From the NCBI RefSeq assembly GCF_900996245.1, contig NZ_CAAJGK010000037.1, forward strand, positions 1-64,000: DNA of 64,000 nucleotides. The letters run 5' to 3'. The translations under genes were made by a program, and so were the position numbers. The DNA is from Paraburkholderia sp. BCC1886. GTDB lineage: Bacteria; Pseudomonadota; Gammaproteobacteria; Burkholderiales; Burkholderiaceae. Below the pieces are notes generated by a model that had not been told where the DNA came from, ran no database searches, and saw only the letters and a list, made by a program, of their open reading frames with translations. This document shows, one piece after another, positions 41,466 through 51,509 of this stretch. Each line of letters starts with the position of its first letter. The stretch's first letter is position 1.

Positions 41466-41486
41466 TTGTGCGAATATTCCCCACAA
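41466..41486. promoter_or_regulatory. Candidate LysR box TTGTG-N11-CACAA
   Basis: TTGTG (41466-41470) and CACAA (41482-41486) are perfect complements separated by 11 bases, matching the T-N11-A LysR pattern. The site is 29 bases from the lysR start and 49 bases from the divergent transporter start, so one site can serve both. Confidence 0.6.
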
Positions 41487-41515
41487 CCGCACTCCTTACT
41501 GGAGAAAACGCACCG

Positions 41516-42388
41516 ATGTTCGATTGGGAAAATGTCCGCCACTTCCTCGCCGTCGCGCGCATCGGCACCTTGTCGGGCGCTGCGCGCAGCCTGGAAGTCG
41601 ATCACGCGACCGTGAGCCGGCGCCTGAGCGCGCTGGAAGACGAGGTCAAAACGCGGCTGGTCGAACGCCTGCCGAGGTCGTGCAAGCTCACGCCGATGGG
41701 CCAGCGGGTGTTCGAAATCGCTCAGGGCATGGAAGAAAACGCCTACGCCATTGAGCGTCTGCTGGATGCGAGCCTGTCGCCGTTGAGCGGCAAGGTGTCG
41801 CTCAGCGCGCCACCCGTGCTGGTGGCGAGTTTTCTGGTGAAGCATCTCGCGCAGTTTCGCCAGACGCATCCGGGCGTGCGCTTGTCCGTGGCGGGGCAGG
41901 CGCGCCGCGTGTCGCTGAGTCGACGGGAAGCCGATATCGCGTTGCGCCTCGTGCGCCCCGAGGAAGCGACGACGGTCGTGCGCAAGCTCGGGCACATGGC
42001 GTTCGATCTGTACGCGAGCCGCGACTATCCGCAACTGAATAATCCGGCGGCGTGGGAGTTCATCGTGTACGACGCCGGCTTCGCCGACATGCCGCAACAG
42101 AAATGGTTGATGAGCGTAGCGCGAGGACGGCCGGTCGCGTGCGAGATCAGCGAGATCACCGGGCATCTGGCCGCGACCCAGGCGGGCGCCGGCGTGGCCG
42201 GTCTACCGTGCTTTCTCGCCGATGCCGAGCCCGGTCTGCAACGCGTCGCCTACGACGGCGAGCCGTTTTCTCGCGATATCTGGATGGCGGTGCATCGGGA
42301 CGTGCGCGGCTCGCCGCAAGTGCGGGCCGTGATGGATTTTCTGCAGAAGATTTTCGCGGACAACGAGGCTTTTACAGCGGGCGCCTGA
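41516..42388 (+). CDS. LysR family transcriptional regulator
   Basis: A 290-residue LysR regulator: FDWENVRHFLAVARIGTLSG, DHATVSRRLSALEDEVKTRL for the DNA-binding domain, then an effector domain with DIALRLVRPEEATTVVRKL. The ATG at 41516 behind CTGGAG is used; the open frame runs far upstream over the transporter gene and is a shadow there. Probably controls the divergent MFS gene through the 41466-41486 box. Confidence 0.87.
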   Translation: MFDWENVRHFLAVARIGTLSGAARSLEVDHATVSRRLSALEDEVKTRLVERLPRSCKLTPMGQRVFEIAQGMEENAYAIERLLDASLSPLSGKVSLSAPPVLVASFLVKHLAQFRQTHPGVRLSVAGQARRVSLSRREADIALRLVRPEEATTVVRKLGHMAFDLYASRDYPQLNNPAAWEFIVYDAGFADMPQQKWLMSVARGRPVACEISEITGHLAATQAGAGVAGLPCFLADAEPGLQRVAYDGEPFSRDIWMAVHRDVRGSPQVRAVMDFLQKIFADNEAFTAGA

Positions 42389-42444
42389 CGCGCCCGCCGT
42401 ACGCTCGTGTCCGCCTTGGCGAACCTTGTTGAACCTGGCTGAAC

Positions 42445-43534
<1,090 letters not shown>

Positions 43535-43562
43535 CACGTTTTCGATGGTTAGGGGGAAACGG

Positions 43563-43568
43563 GCCGCC
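43563..43568 (-). promoter_or_regulatory. Antiterminator segment of the trpS leader
   Basis: GGCGGC on the minus strand, 4 bases beyond the leader peptide stop. It is complementary to the 5' arm of the terminator (GCCGCC). It can also pair weakly with CGCC inside the last leader codons, giving the classic 1:2 / 2:3 / 3:4 alternatives: a ribosome stalled at the Trp codons masks segment 1 and frees this segment to disrupt the terminator. Confidence 0.65.
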
Positions 43569-43572
43569 GGGT

Positions 43573-43623
43573 TCAGGCGCGCCACCAACGAGACAGGCTG
43601 GACGAGGTCGGTTTGATTTCCAT
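43573..43623 (-). CDS. Tryptophan leader peptide of trpS (16 aa)
   Basis: ATG at 43623 opens a 16-codon frame reading MEIKPTSSSLSRWWRA with stop at 43575-43573. Two adjacent Trp codons (43587-43582) stand three codons before the stop, immediately upstream of an antiterminator/terminator pair that precedes trpS. Tandem Trp codons in such a short frame are very unlikely by chance and are the hallmark of trp-type leader peptides. There is no Shine-Dalgarno site; a -10 box TATACT (43635-43630) would put the transcript start at or next to the ATG, implying a leaderless start, as reported for rhizobial trpL. Confidence 0.8.
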   Translation of the reverse strand: MEIKPTSSSLSRWWRA

Positions 43624-43629
43624 CGCGGG

Positions 43630-43635
43630 AGTATA
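43630..43635 (-). promoter_or_regulatory. -10 box of the trpS promoter (TATACT)
   Basis: TATACT on the minus strand ends 7 bases before the leader-peptide ATG, which places the expected start site at about 43623. The -35 region is weak (no TTGACA-like hexamer at 16-18 bases). Confidence 0.5.
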
Positions 43636-43716
43636 ACGCAGCGACTGGAGCGGCCGATGGTGAGGCGGGCGGGATTCGCGGTAGGCTAGCGACCTTCGGG
43701 ACATGGGGAGCATGCG

Positions 43717-44190
43717 ATGAATGAAGCGGTGAGACGCAGCCTTGAGTTGTTATGGATCTGCACGACGCTGGTTTGCGCCGGCCCGGCGCTTACGGGTGAA
43801 CCGGCGGCCCCTGTTGCGAACGATGACTACGCTGCCCGAATCATCGGCCCCGACGCGAATCGCAACACGGTACGAGACGACATCGACGCGTACATCGACA
43901 GCACCTATCCCGATCCGCGAGAACACGCCGCGATGGTCCAGTTTGCGCAAGCCTATACGCAACTGTTGATCCACGGCGGCACGGTCGCTGGTGCCAGGGC
44001 GGCAACGAAAGACGTCGCACGGGCAGTTCAATGCGGCATCGGCGTGTTCGGCGACTCGAACATCGAGAAACAAAAAGCCGTGCTGGCGATGATCCTGAAT
44101 TCCGAAGCACGGTTCCAGGCCTACACGGTCTCGACGCACAACGAAGAAGGGCAGGTCGTCGAGCGATTCACGGGTGAACCTTGCCTTTGA
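43717..44190 (+). CDS. Secreted hypothetical protein with Ca-binding-like loop
   Basis: A 157-residue protein with a probable signal peptide (SLELLWICTTLVCAGPALTG). After it comes GPDANRNTVRDDIDAYID, an Asp/Asn-rich loop like the DxNxN calcium loops of EF-hand and dockerin-type repeats. The remainder is helical with two Cys (VQCGIGVFG and the C-terminal EPCL) that could form a disulfide in the periplasm. No family function is recognised. It is a single gene, converging with the sensor kinase gene. Confidence 0.65.
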   Translation: MNEAVRRSLELLWICTTLVCAGPALTGEPAAPVANDDYAARIIGPDANRNTVRDDIDAYIDSTYPDPREHAAMVQFAQAYTQLLIHGGTVAGARAATKDVARAVQCGIGVFGDSNIEKQKAVLAMILNSEARFQAYTVSTHNEEGQVVERFTGEPCL

Positions 44191-44205
44191 GGCTTAGCCG
44201 CGCCC

Positions 44206-45570
44206 TCACCCACCCACGCCCGGAAAAACCACCGACACCACCAGCCCGCGCCCCTCTGGCCCATCGCCCAGCACGACCTCCGCGAGATGCGCGCGGGCGA
44301 TTTCCCTGACGATCGACAGCCCGAGCCCGCTGCCTTCTTCTGTCGACGCACGAAAGAACGGCTCGAACACGCTCTCCCGAAGCGCCGGGTCGATCCCCGG
44401 CCCGGCATCGGCGATAGTGAGCACGACCCGTCCATCACGCACCGTCAGATCGAGCGCAACCCGCCCACCGGCCGGGGTATACCGAATCGCATTGTCAAGC
44501 AGATTGAACAGCAGCACGTTCAGCAGCGGCTCGTTGCCCATCACCTGCGCTTCGGCTTCGAAGTGGGCCGACAACTCCACGCTGCGACGTTGCGCGAGCA
44601 GCGCAAGCTGTTCGATGGTCGCCGTGGCAAGCTCGCGCAGATCGACCGGCGCACCCTTGAAATCGGCGTAATCGGCGGCCTCGGCTTGCGCGAGCATCAG
44701 CAACTGGTTGGTCAGCGCCACCAGCGAGCGGTTGCTGCGATGCATCGCGGCCAACGTCTCCTTGACCTGCGTCAGATCGTCCTGCCGCCGCGCGTATTGC
44801 AGTTGCGTGCCGAGCAAGGTCAGCGGCGTGCGCAGTTGATGCGCGGCGTCCGCAATGAAGCGCCGCTGCATGGTGGTCTTACGCTCGATGATGTCGAGGC
44901 AGCGATTGAACGCCGTGACAATGGGCCGCAATTCGTTGCGCAGCGGATCGGCGCGCACGCGCAGCGACACGTTCGGCGCGCGCATCAGCAGGTCTTTCGT
45001 GAGCCGCATCAGCGGTCGCAATTCGAACGTGAGTCCGATGCACACCAGCACGACGGCAATCGCGACGATCCCGCCGAAATGCAGCATCTGCGGTTGCCAG
45101 AGCGAAGCGATGGTGGCGTCGCGCTGCAGCAGCGTGCGCCCGACCGACACCACTATTTGCCGCGTCCGGCCGTCGTCGTACATGGGGCGAATCAGCGACA
45201 CCGCGCGAATCGGGCGTCCGCTCACGGTCGCGTCGTACCACAGCGGCGAGTCGCCCGGCACGCGCGTCGGGAATTGCGAGGTGCCCGCAATCGTCGCGCC
45301 GTTCGCTTCGCGAATGCTGAAATACACCATGTCGCCATACGGCGAACTCAGTATCTCGATGGCGCTCGGCGAGATGTCGGCGTGCAGCACGCCGTTGTCC
45401 CATTTGATGTCGCCCGCCATCACACGCGCCGACGACAGCAGCGCTTCGTCCTGCAGCAGGTTCGCCGTGCGCCCGGCATTGTCGTGCGCGATGAGGCCGG
45501 CCGCGATCACGTAGACGGTCATCGGCAACAGCAGCCACAGCAACAGCCGCAGGCGCAGGCTATTCGTCAT
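44206..45570 (-). CDS. Sensor histidine kinase (TctE-like)
   Basis: A 454-residue inner-membrane kinase. TM1 is at about 8-28 (LLLWLLLPMTVYVIAAGLIA); a periplasmic 2CSK-type sensor (about 30-160) follows, then TM2 (about 163-185), HAMP, HisKA with FIADAAHQLRTPLTLL, and HATPase with LDNAIRYTPAGG and EEGSGLGLSIVREIA. The N-terminus and sensor resemble TctE, which detects tricarboxylates. The start at 45570 overlaps the response regulator by 11 bases. It is the last gene of a run with the regulator and an MHS transporter, so its signal is likely the transported carboxylate (inference). Confidence 0.88.
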   Translation of the reverse strand: MTNSLRLRLLLWLLLPMTVYVIAAGLIAHDNAGRTANLLQDEALLSSARVMAGDIKWDNGVLHADISPSAIEILSSPYGDMVYFSIREANGATIAGTSQFPTRVPGDSPLWYDATVSGRPIRAVSLIRPMYDDGRTRQIVVSVGRTLLQRDATIASLWQPQMLHFGGIVAIAVVLVCIGLTFELRPLMRLTKDLLMRAPNVSLRVRADPLRNELRPIVTAFNRCLDIIERKTTMQRRFIADAAHQLRTPLTLLGTQLQYARRQDDLTQVKETLAAMHRSNRSLVALTNQLLMLAQAEAADYADFKGAPVDLRELATATIEQLALLAQRRSVELSAHFEAEAQVMGNEPLLNVLLFNLLDNAIRYTPAGGRVALDLTVRDGRVVLTIADAGPGIDPALRESVFEPFFRASTEEGSGLGLSIVREIARAHLAEVVLGDGPEGRGLVVSVVFPGVGG

Positions 45571-46237
45571 CGGCACCGTCTTCGAGCAGATAGCCGAGGC
45601 CGCGCAACGTGATGATGGTCGCGGTGCTCTTTTCGAGCTTCTTGCGCAGGCGGGACACGTAGATTTCGATCGCGTCTTCGCTGGTGGGCGCATCCGCGTG
45701 GCTCAGCGAATCGGCGAGCATGGTCTTGGCGACCGTCTTCTTCGTGCGCAGAATCAGCGCTTCGAGCACCGCGTGTTCGCGCGGCGTCAGCGTGAGCGGC
45801 TCGCCTTCGACGGTGAACTGGCAGCGGTCCATGTCGTAGACGAGATTGCCGCACTTCAGGCGGTTCGAACGCGACGGCGTCTGGCGGCGCGCCAGCACCT
45901 TGACACGCGCCACCAGTTCGCGGGCATCGAACGGCTTCACGATGTAATCGTCGGCGCCCGCGGCGAAGCACACCACTTTTTCGTCGACCGCGCCGGTGGC
46001 GGTCAGGATCAGCACCGGCGTCGCATCGCCGCGCTCGCGCATGCGGCGCAGCACGCTTTTGCCCGACAGATGCGGCAGATTCAGATCGAGCAGCACGACG
46101 TCGTACGGCATTGCCCGCAGTGCGCTCTCGGCGGCCTCGCCGTCACTCACGCGATCGAGCAGGAAGCCTTCGTCGCACAGTATTTTCGCGAGCCAATGCG
46201 CGAGCTGATCATTGTCTTCGACGAGCAGTAGCCGCAT
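45560..46237 (-). CDS. OmpR-family response regulator (TctD-like)
   Basis: A 225-residue regulator. The receiver has phospho-acceptor Asp51 in VVLLDLNLPHLSG, acidic pair EDND (7-10), Thr in LTATGA and Lys in YIVKPFD. The winged-helix domain follows (about 125-220) with EDAIEIYVSRLRKKLE. ATG 46237 is used (AGAGG upstream); the longer frame runs into the transporter gene. It pairs with the overlapping kinase and follows the MHS transporter by 19 bases, so it likely activates that gene. Confidence 0.9.
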   Translation of the reverse strand: MRLLLVEDNDQLAHWLAKILCDEGFLLDRVSDGEAAESALRAMPYDVVLLDLNLPHLSGKSVLRRMRERGDATPVLILTATGAVDEKVVCFAAGADDYIVKPFDARELVARVKVLARRQTPSRSNRLKCGNLVYDMDRCQFTVEGEPLTLTPREHAVLEALILRTKKTVAKTMLADSLSHADAPTSEDAIEIYVSRLRKKLEKSTATIITLRGLGYLLEDGADDE

Positions 46238-46256
46238 CCTCTGAATCCTCGAGCGT

Positions 46257-47573
46257 TCAAGCCGTTCTGTAGCGCTCGCGAGCTTGCGGCGAACGGTACA
46301 GCACCAGTGTCGCAACGACCCCGCACAGCGCGGCAAATGCCATCCATGCGCCGGGCGACGCCTTGTCGCCCGTAGTATGAATCAACCAGGTCGCGATAGC
46401 CGGCGTGAAGCCGCCGACCATCGTCGCGAGACTGTACGCCATCGAAAAGCCCGTCGTGCGCACGTCGACCGGCATCAACTCGGTCAACGCGACGATCATC
46501 GCGCCGTTGTACCAGGCGTACAGCAGGGACAGCCACAGTTCCACCAGCAACAGGCGGCCGAACGACGGTTGCGCGACCAGCCATTGCATCGCGGGATAGG
46601 CGGTCAGAATGGCGACCACGGTGCACACGAGCAGCACGGGACGACGGCCGATGCGATCCGACACGGCGCCGGCAATCGGCAACCAGATGAAGTTGGACAC
46701 GCCCACGCACACGGTGACGAGCAGCGAATCCAGCGACGAAAGCTTGAGCACGACCTTGCCGAAGGTGGGTGTGTACGCGGTGATCAGATAGAACGACGCG
46801 GTCGTCATGATGACGAGGCCCATGCCGGCGACGATGAGCCGCGAATGCTGCAGCATCGAACGGGCAATCTCCGCCATACCCGGACGATGACGCCGCGCGG
46901 CGAATTCGTCGGTCTCGCGCAGCGAACGGCGCACGTAAAGCAGGAACGGCACGATCACGCACCCGACGATGAACGGAATGCGCCAGCCCCACGTGTTCAT
47001 GTCGGCGGCGGGAATCAGCCGGTTGAGCAGCACGCCGAGCGACGCGGCGAACACCACCGCGACCTGCTGGCTGGCCGATTGCCACGAGCAGTAAAAACCG
47101 CGATGGCCGGGTGTGGCGATCTCCGACAGGTAGACCGACACGCCGCCGAGTTCGACGCCCGCTGAAAAACCTTGCAGCAGCCGGCCGAACAGCACGATGG
47201 CGGGCGCCAGCAGGCCGATGGTCTGATAGCCCGGCACGAACGCGACGCAGGCCGTGCCGAGCGCCATCAGCATCAGCGAGAGAAGCAGGCCTTTGCGGCG
47301 GCCGTGGTGGTCGATATACGCGCCCAGTACGAGCGCGCCGACCGGGCGCATCAGGAAGCCCGCGCCGAACACCGAGAGCGCCAGCATCAGCGACGCGAAT
47401 TCGTTGCCCGTCGGGAAAAACGTGCTGGCGATCGCGGCCGCGTAGTAGCCGTAGACGGTGAAGTCGTACATCTCGAGAAAGTTGCCGCAGGTGACGCGCA
47501 GCACCGAACGCACGCGCGACTCCTTCGATAACGCCGTGTCGTGAGCGCCCTGAACCGGGGATGAAGCTGTCAT
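46257..47573 (-). CDS. MHS family MFS transporter (citrate/tricarboxylate-type)
   Basis: A 438-residue, 12-TM metabolite:H+ symporter. Markers of the MHS group are [17 protein letters not shown] in TM1, [21 protein letters not shown] in loop 2-3, and [21 protein letters not shown] in TM4-5. It resembles CitA/TcuC citrate or tricarballylate symporters. It is followed directly by TctD/TctE-like genes, which fits induction by the substrate. Alternative substrates include other carboxylates. Confidence 0.87.
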   Translation of the reverse strand: MTASSPVQGAHDTALSKESRVRSVLRVTCGNFLEMYDFTVYGYYAAAIASTFFPTGNEFASLMLALSVFGAGFLMRPVGALVLGAYIDHHGRRKGLLLSLMLMALGTACVAFVPGYQTIGLLAPAIVLFGRLLQGFSAGVELGGVSVYLSEIATPGHRGFYCSWQSASQQVAVVFAASLGVLLNRLIPAADMNTWGWRIPFIVGCVIVPFLLYVRRSLRETDEFAARRHRPGMAEIARSMLQHSRLIVAGMGLVIMTTASFYLITAYTPTFGKVVLKLSSLDSLLVTVCVGVSNFIWLPIAGAVSDRIGRRPVLLVCTVVAILTAYPAMQWLVAQPSFGRLLLVELWLSLLYAWYNGAMIVALTELMPVDVRTTGFSMAYSLATMVGGFTPAIATWLIHTTGDKASPGAWMAFAALCGVVATLVLYRSPQARERYRTA

Positions 47574-47662
47574 GGTGACCTCGTGAGTGAGGGACGAGCG
47601 ACTCCCCGGCGCGCCATGGCGGCCGCCGCGAGACTGCTGCGTCGACTGGAAAAAGGAAAGGG

Positions 47663-48652
47663 TTAGCCGATCGTCATGACGGACTTGCCCAACTGACGGC
47701 GTGCTTCGAGTGCTTCGTGCGCGGCTTCGACGTCGTCGAACGTGTAGCGGCCGCTAATTTCGATTTTCAGCGAACCGTCCAGCAGCGCCGCGAAGATTTC
47801 GTCGGCGCGGCGCTGCACGGTGCCGGCGTCGGCCAGATGGTCGGCAAGACGCGGGCGGGTGAGGAACAGAGAACCGGCTTCGCCCAGTTCGATGGGATCG
47901 AGATCGTTCAGCGAGCCTGCGACTGAGCCGTAATTCACTACGAGACCGCGCGTGCGCGTGGCCCGGAAGCTGTCGCGCAGGGTCGTGCGTCCGACCGCGT
48001 CGAACACGACGTCGACGCCGCGGCCGCCCGTCGCTTCGCGGACGTGGTCCGCGAAGCGACCTTCGTCGTAGAGCATGACGTGGTCGGCGCCGTGGGCGCG
48101 TGCGACCTCGGCCTTGGCTTCGCTGCTGGTCGTCGCATAGACCGTCACACCGCGCCGTTTGGCCAGTTGCACCAGCAACTGACCGATGCCGCCGGATGCC
48201 GCGTGCACGAGGCACGTGCTGCCGGCACCCAGATGCGCGACGTCTTCGAGCAGATAGTGCGCGGTCGATCCCTGGAAGATCGCCGCTGCCGCGAGGTCGA
48301 ACGCAATCGCCGCCGGAATGCGCGCGACGCGTGCCGCCGGGACGACCGCGTAGTCGGCATACGCGCCCCACGAAATGCACCAGGCAACCCGGTCGCCGAC
48401 GCTCAGCGTGTTGACGTTCGAGCCGATGGCGACGATTTCGCCCGCGCCTTCCATGCCGAGCGTGCACGGCAGACGCACGGGATAAGTCCGCGAGACTTTG
48501 TACTTGCCTTGCCGCGTGTGAATGTCCATGAAGTTGATGCCGGCGCACGCGACCTTCACCAGTACGTCGTCGGGACCGGGTGAGGGAATGGCGATCTCGA
48601 CGCGCTGCAGCACTTCCGGTCCGCCGTATTGTTCGATGCGTATGGCCTTCAT
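47663..48652 (-). CDS. Quinone oxidoreductase family (zeta-crystallin-like)
   Basis: A 329-residue NADPH-dependent medium-chain reductase without catalytic zinc. Blocks are [47 protein letters not shown], and the Rossmann motif [20 protein letters not shown]. It reduces quinones or enones by one or two electrons. The start at 48652 is chosen by homology; the open frame continues into the next gene as a shadow. It lies 86 bases after the binding-protein gene and 89 bases before the transporter, so the genes may be cotranscribed. Confidence 0.9.
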   Translation of the reverse strand: MKAIRIEQYGGPEVLQRVEIAIPSPGPDDVLVKVACAGINFMDIHTRQGKYKVSRTYPVRLPCTLGMEGAGEIVAIGSNVNTLSVGDRVAWCISWGAYADYAVVPAARVARIPAAIAFDLAAAAIFQGSTAHYLLEDVAHLGAGSTCLVHAASGGIGQLLVQLAKRRGVTVYATTSSEAKAEVARAHGADHVMLYDEGRFADHVREATGGRGVDVVFDAVGRTTLRDSFRATRTRGLVVNYGSVAGSLNDLDPIELGEAGSLFLTRPRLADHLADAGTVQRRADEIFAALLDGSLKIEISGRYTFDDVEAAHEALEARRQLGKSVMTIG

Positions 48653-48738
48653 GTCTCGTGTTCCGTGAGTTAAACAAGGTAATCGAAATCGTGTCGGGTA
48701 CTCGCCGCCGCTTCGGCGCGTGCGGCGCCGAGCCGTCG

Positions 48739-49749
48739 TCAGGGAGCGCGGGCTGCGTCGGCGAACCGGTTGGTGTACGTGCGCGACAGATCGACGTGGC
48801 GCGGCACGATGGACGGATCGACCGCGGCCAGGACGCCGAGCACGGTCTGCGGGGCGTGCTCGGGCATGCGGCCGTCGCGGGAGAAAGACGGCATGGTGTC
48901 GGTGAGCGCCTGCAGATAAACCGGCTTGTTCTGGCCGACGAAATCCGGTGGCAGCACCGCCATGATTTCGCTGGCCGAATGCGAGCCGATGAACGCGAGC
49001 GCGCGAACCATCGCCCGTACCAGCCGCCGCGTAGCGTCGGGGTTGGCGTCGATCCATTTGCGCTGCGCGTACAGACACGCACCCACATAAGGGCCGCCGA
49101 GTGCGGCACGCGCGCCTTCGATCGTGCGCATATCGGCGATGACGCGCGCGTCGCCCGTGGCCAATAGCCGCGATGCGGTGGGTTCCTCGATCATGCCGGC
49201 GTCGATGCTGCCTTTTGTCATCGCGTCCGCGAAGCCGTTGTCGGGGCCGAGTGCGACGATGGTGTACGCGTTGTCCGGCAAGCTGGCCTGTTGCGCGAGA
49301 TAGCGGCTCAGGAAATACGTGGACGCGCCGAAGCCGGTCACGCCGAGCCGCCCGCCCTGCAGGTCCGACATGCTGTGTGCGGGCTTCGCGACGCGGGTGG
49401 ATGCCAGTTCCGCGAGTCCCGCGGAGAGTCCCAGCACGACGATGGCCTGGACGTCCTGGCCACGGCTTTGCAGATCGATGGTGTGGTCGTAAAAGCCGAC
49501 CGCGCCTTGTATCGCGCCGGCGATCAGTTCCGTTGCCGTGTCGACACCGGCGGGTTCCGACAGCACGTCGACGTCGAGCCCTTCGTCGCGGAAATAGCCA
49601 AGCCGCGCAGCCAATGTGACCGGGAGATAGATGATCTTGGAGACGCCGCCGGTCATCAGCGTCAGCTTCCGTGCGTGGGCGAGCGGCGCGCCGAGCAGCA
49701 TCGCGCAGACCGTCGCGGCAATCGCGATGAAGCGGACTAACGGTGGCAT
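48739..49749 (-). CDS. ABC transporter substrate-binding protein (NMT1/SsuA-like, orphan)
   Basis: A 336-residue secreted binding protein. The signal peptide is PLVRFIAIAATVCAMLLG with cleavage near HARKL. Family blocks are GGVSKIIYLPVTLAARLGYF, DLQGGRLGVTGFGASTYFLS and LGPDNGFADAMTKGSIDAGM. ATG 49749 behind AGGAGA is preferred to a TTG at 49770. No permease or ATPase gene is nearby, so it borrows an importer or is a remnant. Substrate may be a nitrogen or sulfur compound; unknown. Confidence 0.85.
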   Translation of the reverse strand: MPPLVRFIAIAATVCAMLLGAPLAHARKLTLMTGGVSKIIYLPVTLAARLGYFRDEGLDVDVLSEPAGVDTATELIAGAIQGAVGFYDHTIDLQSRGQDVQAIVVLGLSAGLAELASTRVAKPAHSMSDLQGGRLGVTGFGASTYFLSRYLAQQASLPDNAYTIVALGPDNGFADAMTKGSIDAGMIEEPTASRLLATGDARVIADMRTIEGARAALGGPYVGACLYAQRKWIDANPDATRRLVRAMVRALAFIGSHSASEIMAVLPPDFVGQNKPVYLQALTDTMPSFSRDGRMPEHAPQTVLGVLAAVDPSIVPRHVDLSRTYTNRFADAARAP

Positions 49750-49935
49750 GGGTGGGGTCTCCTGTTGCAATGCACCCGGCGATATCGACCGCTCGCCTGA
49801 GGCTTCGTTTCAACGGAGTATAAAAACAGATGCCTTCTGCCTGCTTTCCGCGGCCGGGGAATCTTCTGGGTGTTTACCCTTTTGGGCGGATTTTCTTGAG
49901 GCCGGGTCGATCTGCGGGGGCCGGTGCCGCGCGGC

Positions 49936-49941
49936 TATAAT
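49936..49941 (+). promoter_or_regulatory. -10 box TATAAT upstream of the lipoprotein gene
   Basis: Perfect TATAAT 31 bases before the GTG start at 49972. No good -35 hexamer is seen at the proper distance. Confidence 0.5.
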
Positions 49942-49971
49942 CGCGCTCGACCCATGCTTGGAAAGTACGAC

Positions 49972-50427
49972 GTGAAAAAGATTGCTGTCTTCGCGCTTGC
50001 CGCGCTTGTTCTCACTGCCTGCTCGTCGCCTGAAAAGCAGCAGGCGCAAGCTCAGGCGTTCCTCCACAACGAAAGCAGCCTGACGCTCGCGCAGCGTCGC
50101 GCGACGGTCGATTGCGAACCGGCGAACTGCGACGCCGCCTGGGCACTGACCAAAAGCTATATCGAACAGCATTCGGATACCGCGGTGACGCGGGCGAATG
50201 CGGTCGCTATCGAAACGGACATTCCGTCGCGCTCGGGCAAGGTCGCATTGTCGGCGACGCGCACGGCGAAAGGTGCCGGCGCCACGCTGACCGTTTTTGC
50301 GCAGTGCCGCGGTATGTACGAGCCGGGCAACGAGAAGGGCTCGGATTACGACGAGTGCGCGGAGAAAATTCTTAAAGCGCAGGACGGGTATGTGCCGTTT
50401 CTGAGGGGCGGTGTGGCGGGGCAGTAA
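49972..50427 (+). CDS. Small secreted lipoprotein
   Basis: A 151-residue lipoprotein with signal MKKIAVFALAALVLTAC and the lipobox LTAC, then a Gln-rich linker and a domain of about 110 residues with two Cys pairs (DCEPANCDAA; QCRGMY...YDECAEKI). The GTG at 49972 behind GGAAAG is preferred over ATG 49954, because it gives a standard MKK signal. A TATAAT precedes it. No family recognised; periplasmic function unknown. Confidence 0.7.
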   Translation: MKKIAVFALAALVLTACSSPEKQQAQAQAFLHNESSLTLAQRRATVDCEPANCDAAWALTKSYIEQHSDTAVTRANAVAIETDIPSRSGKVALSATRTAKGAGATLTVFAQCRGMYEPGNEKGSDYDECAEKILKAQDGYVPFLRGGVAGQ

Positions 50428-50460
50428 GCGCCACCAGTGCCACCCCCGCGTCGAGCGCGC

Positions 50461-51291
50461 TCAACCGCGCTCGATCACCACTTCCAGATACTCGCTCGGC
50501 AACACCAGCGAGTCGTTGCCCGAGCGATTCCCGCTCGTCATCAGCGCAATCAGATCCTGAGTGAACGTCGCCTGCTGCGCGGCATCCAGTGCGCCATACG
50601 TCTTGCTCATCGGCCCATAGTACGAGCGGAACACCTCTAGCCAATGCTCGGGCGAACGATAGCGGAACACGAATTCGCGATTCTCCACGTGGATGTCGCG
50701 CGCAGTTGTCGCGAAGAGTTCGTCCAGCCTTGCTTTCGTGCCCCATAGCGAAGGTGAACGGACGCCGGGCGCCGGCGGAATGTATCTGGCGATGGTTTTG
50801 AACACCTGCCCGATGAAACTCTCCGGCGTCCAGTTCGCGAGGCCGATCTTGCCGCCAGGCTTGCAGACGCGCGCAAGTTCACCGGCCGCCCTCTGCTGGT
50901 CGGGCGTGAACATCACACCGAAGGTCGACACGACGACGTCGAACGAGGCGTCGTCGAACGGCAGGTTTTCCGCATCCGCCTCCTGAAAATGGATGGTGTG
51001 CCCTTCCGCGAGCGCACGCGCCCGGCCCGCTTCGAGCAGCGACGATACGTAGTCCGTCGAAGTGACGTCGCACCACCGACGCGCTGCCGCAAGCGTTGCG
51101 TTGCCATTGCCGGCGGCGACATCGAGGACGCGCGAACCGGCCCGCAGATCGAGCGCTTCGCAAAGATTTTCGCCGACGATCTGCACGGTGGTGCCGACCA
51201 CGGCATAGTTGCCGGTGGACCAGGCGCCTTGCTGACGGCTTTTGACTGCGGTGAGGTCGATGGGGGCGGGCGGCTTTGCATCGGTGGACAT
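50461..51291 (-). CDS. Class I SAM-dependent methyltransferase
   Basis: A 276-residue cytoplasmic methyltransferase with motif I VLDVAAGNGN (SAM binding), the acidic loop TSTDYVSSLLEAGR, and motif II/III ENLPFDDASFDVVVSTFG, CKPGGKIGLANWT. It resembles the UbiE/Coq5-like group of small-molecule methyltransferases. ATG at 51291 begins the protein; a longer frame to 51390 lacks support. The gene lies 218 bases downstream of the EamA gene on the same strand. Substrate unknown. Confidence 0.82.
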   Translation of the reverse strand: MSTDAKPPAPIDLTAVKSRQQGAWSTGNYAVVGTTVQIVGENLCEALDLRAGSRVLDVAAGNGNATLAAARRWCDVTSTDYVSSLLEAGRARALAEGHTIHFQEADAENLPFDDASFDVVVSTFGVMFTPDQQRAAGELARVCKPGGKIGLANWTPESFIGQVFKTIARYIPPAPGVRSPSLWGTKARLDELFATTARDIHVENREFVFRYRSPEHWLEVFRSYYGPMSKTYGALDAAQQATFTQDLIALMTSGNRSGNDSLVLPSEYLEVVIERG

Positions 51292-51509
51292 GATGGACCT
51301 TTCGAATGAGCGGGCTTGGGAGAGAGAACGCGAATCACCGTCGAGCTGACGGATAGCGTCATCACCTTCACCTCTTTCAGACGAAAGCATGCCTAAGTCC
51401 GGCGGCCTGTTTGAGTGTAGGTCGCCGACCGTGGGGGCGTTGCCACCTTACATCGCCATTAACGGGCGGCGTTGCTGATTATTCGGCCAAGCCGCTGCAG
51501 TGCGATTCC

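Noticed and set aside
40442-41515. Long N-terminal extension of the LysR frame
   Set aside because: It runs antisense through the MFS transporter; the true LysR start is at 41516 with a ribosome site.
48653-49813. Upstream extension of the quinone oxidoreductase frame (716 residues in total)
   Set aside because: The upstream part is out-of-frame shadow of the binding protein gene; the oxidoreductase N-terminus is clear at 48652.
50461-51291. Methyltransferase as part of a PhcB-like signal pathway with the CqsS-like operon
   Set aside because: It is 218 bases away and its sequence fits generic small-molecule methyltransferases; no support for a PhcB assignment.
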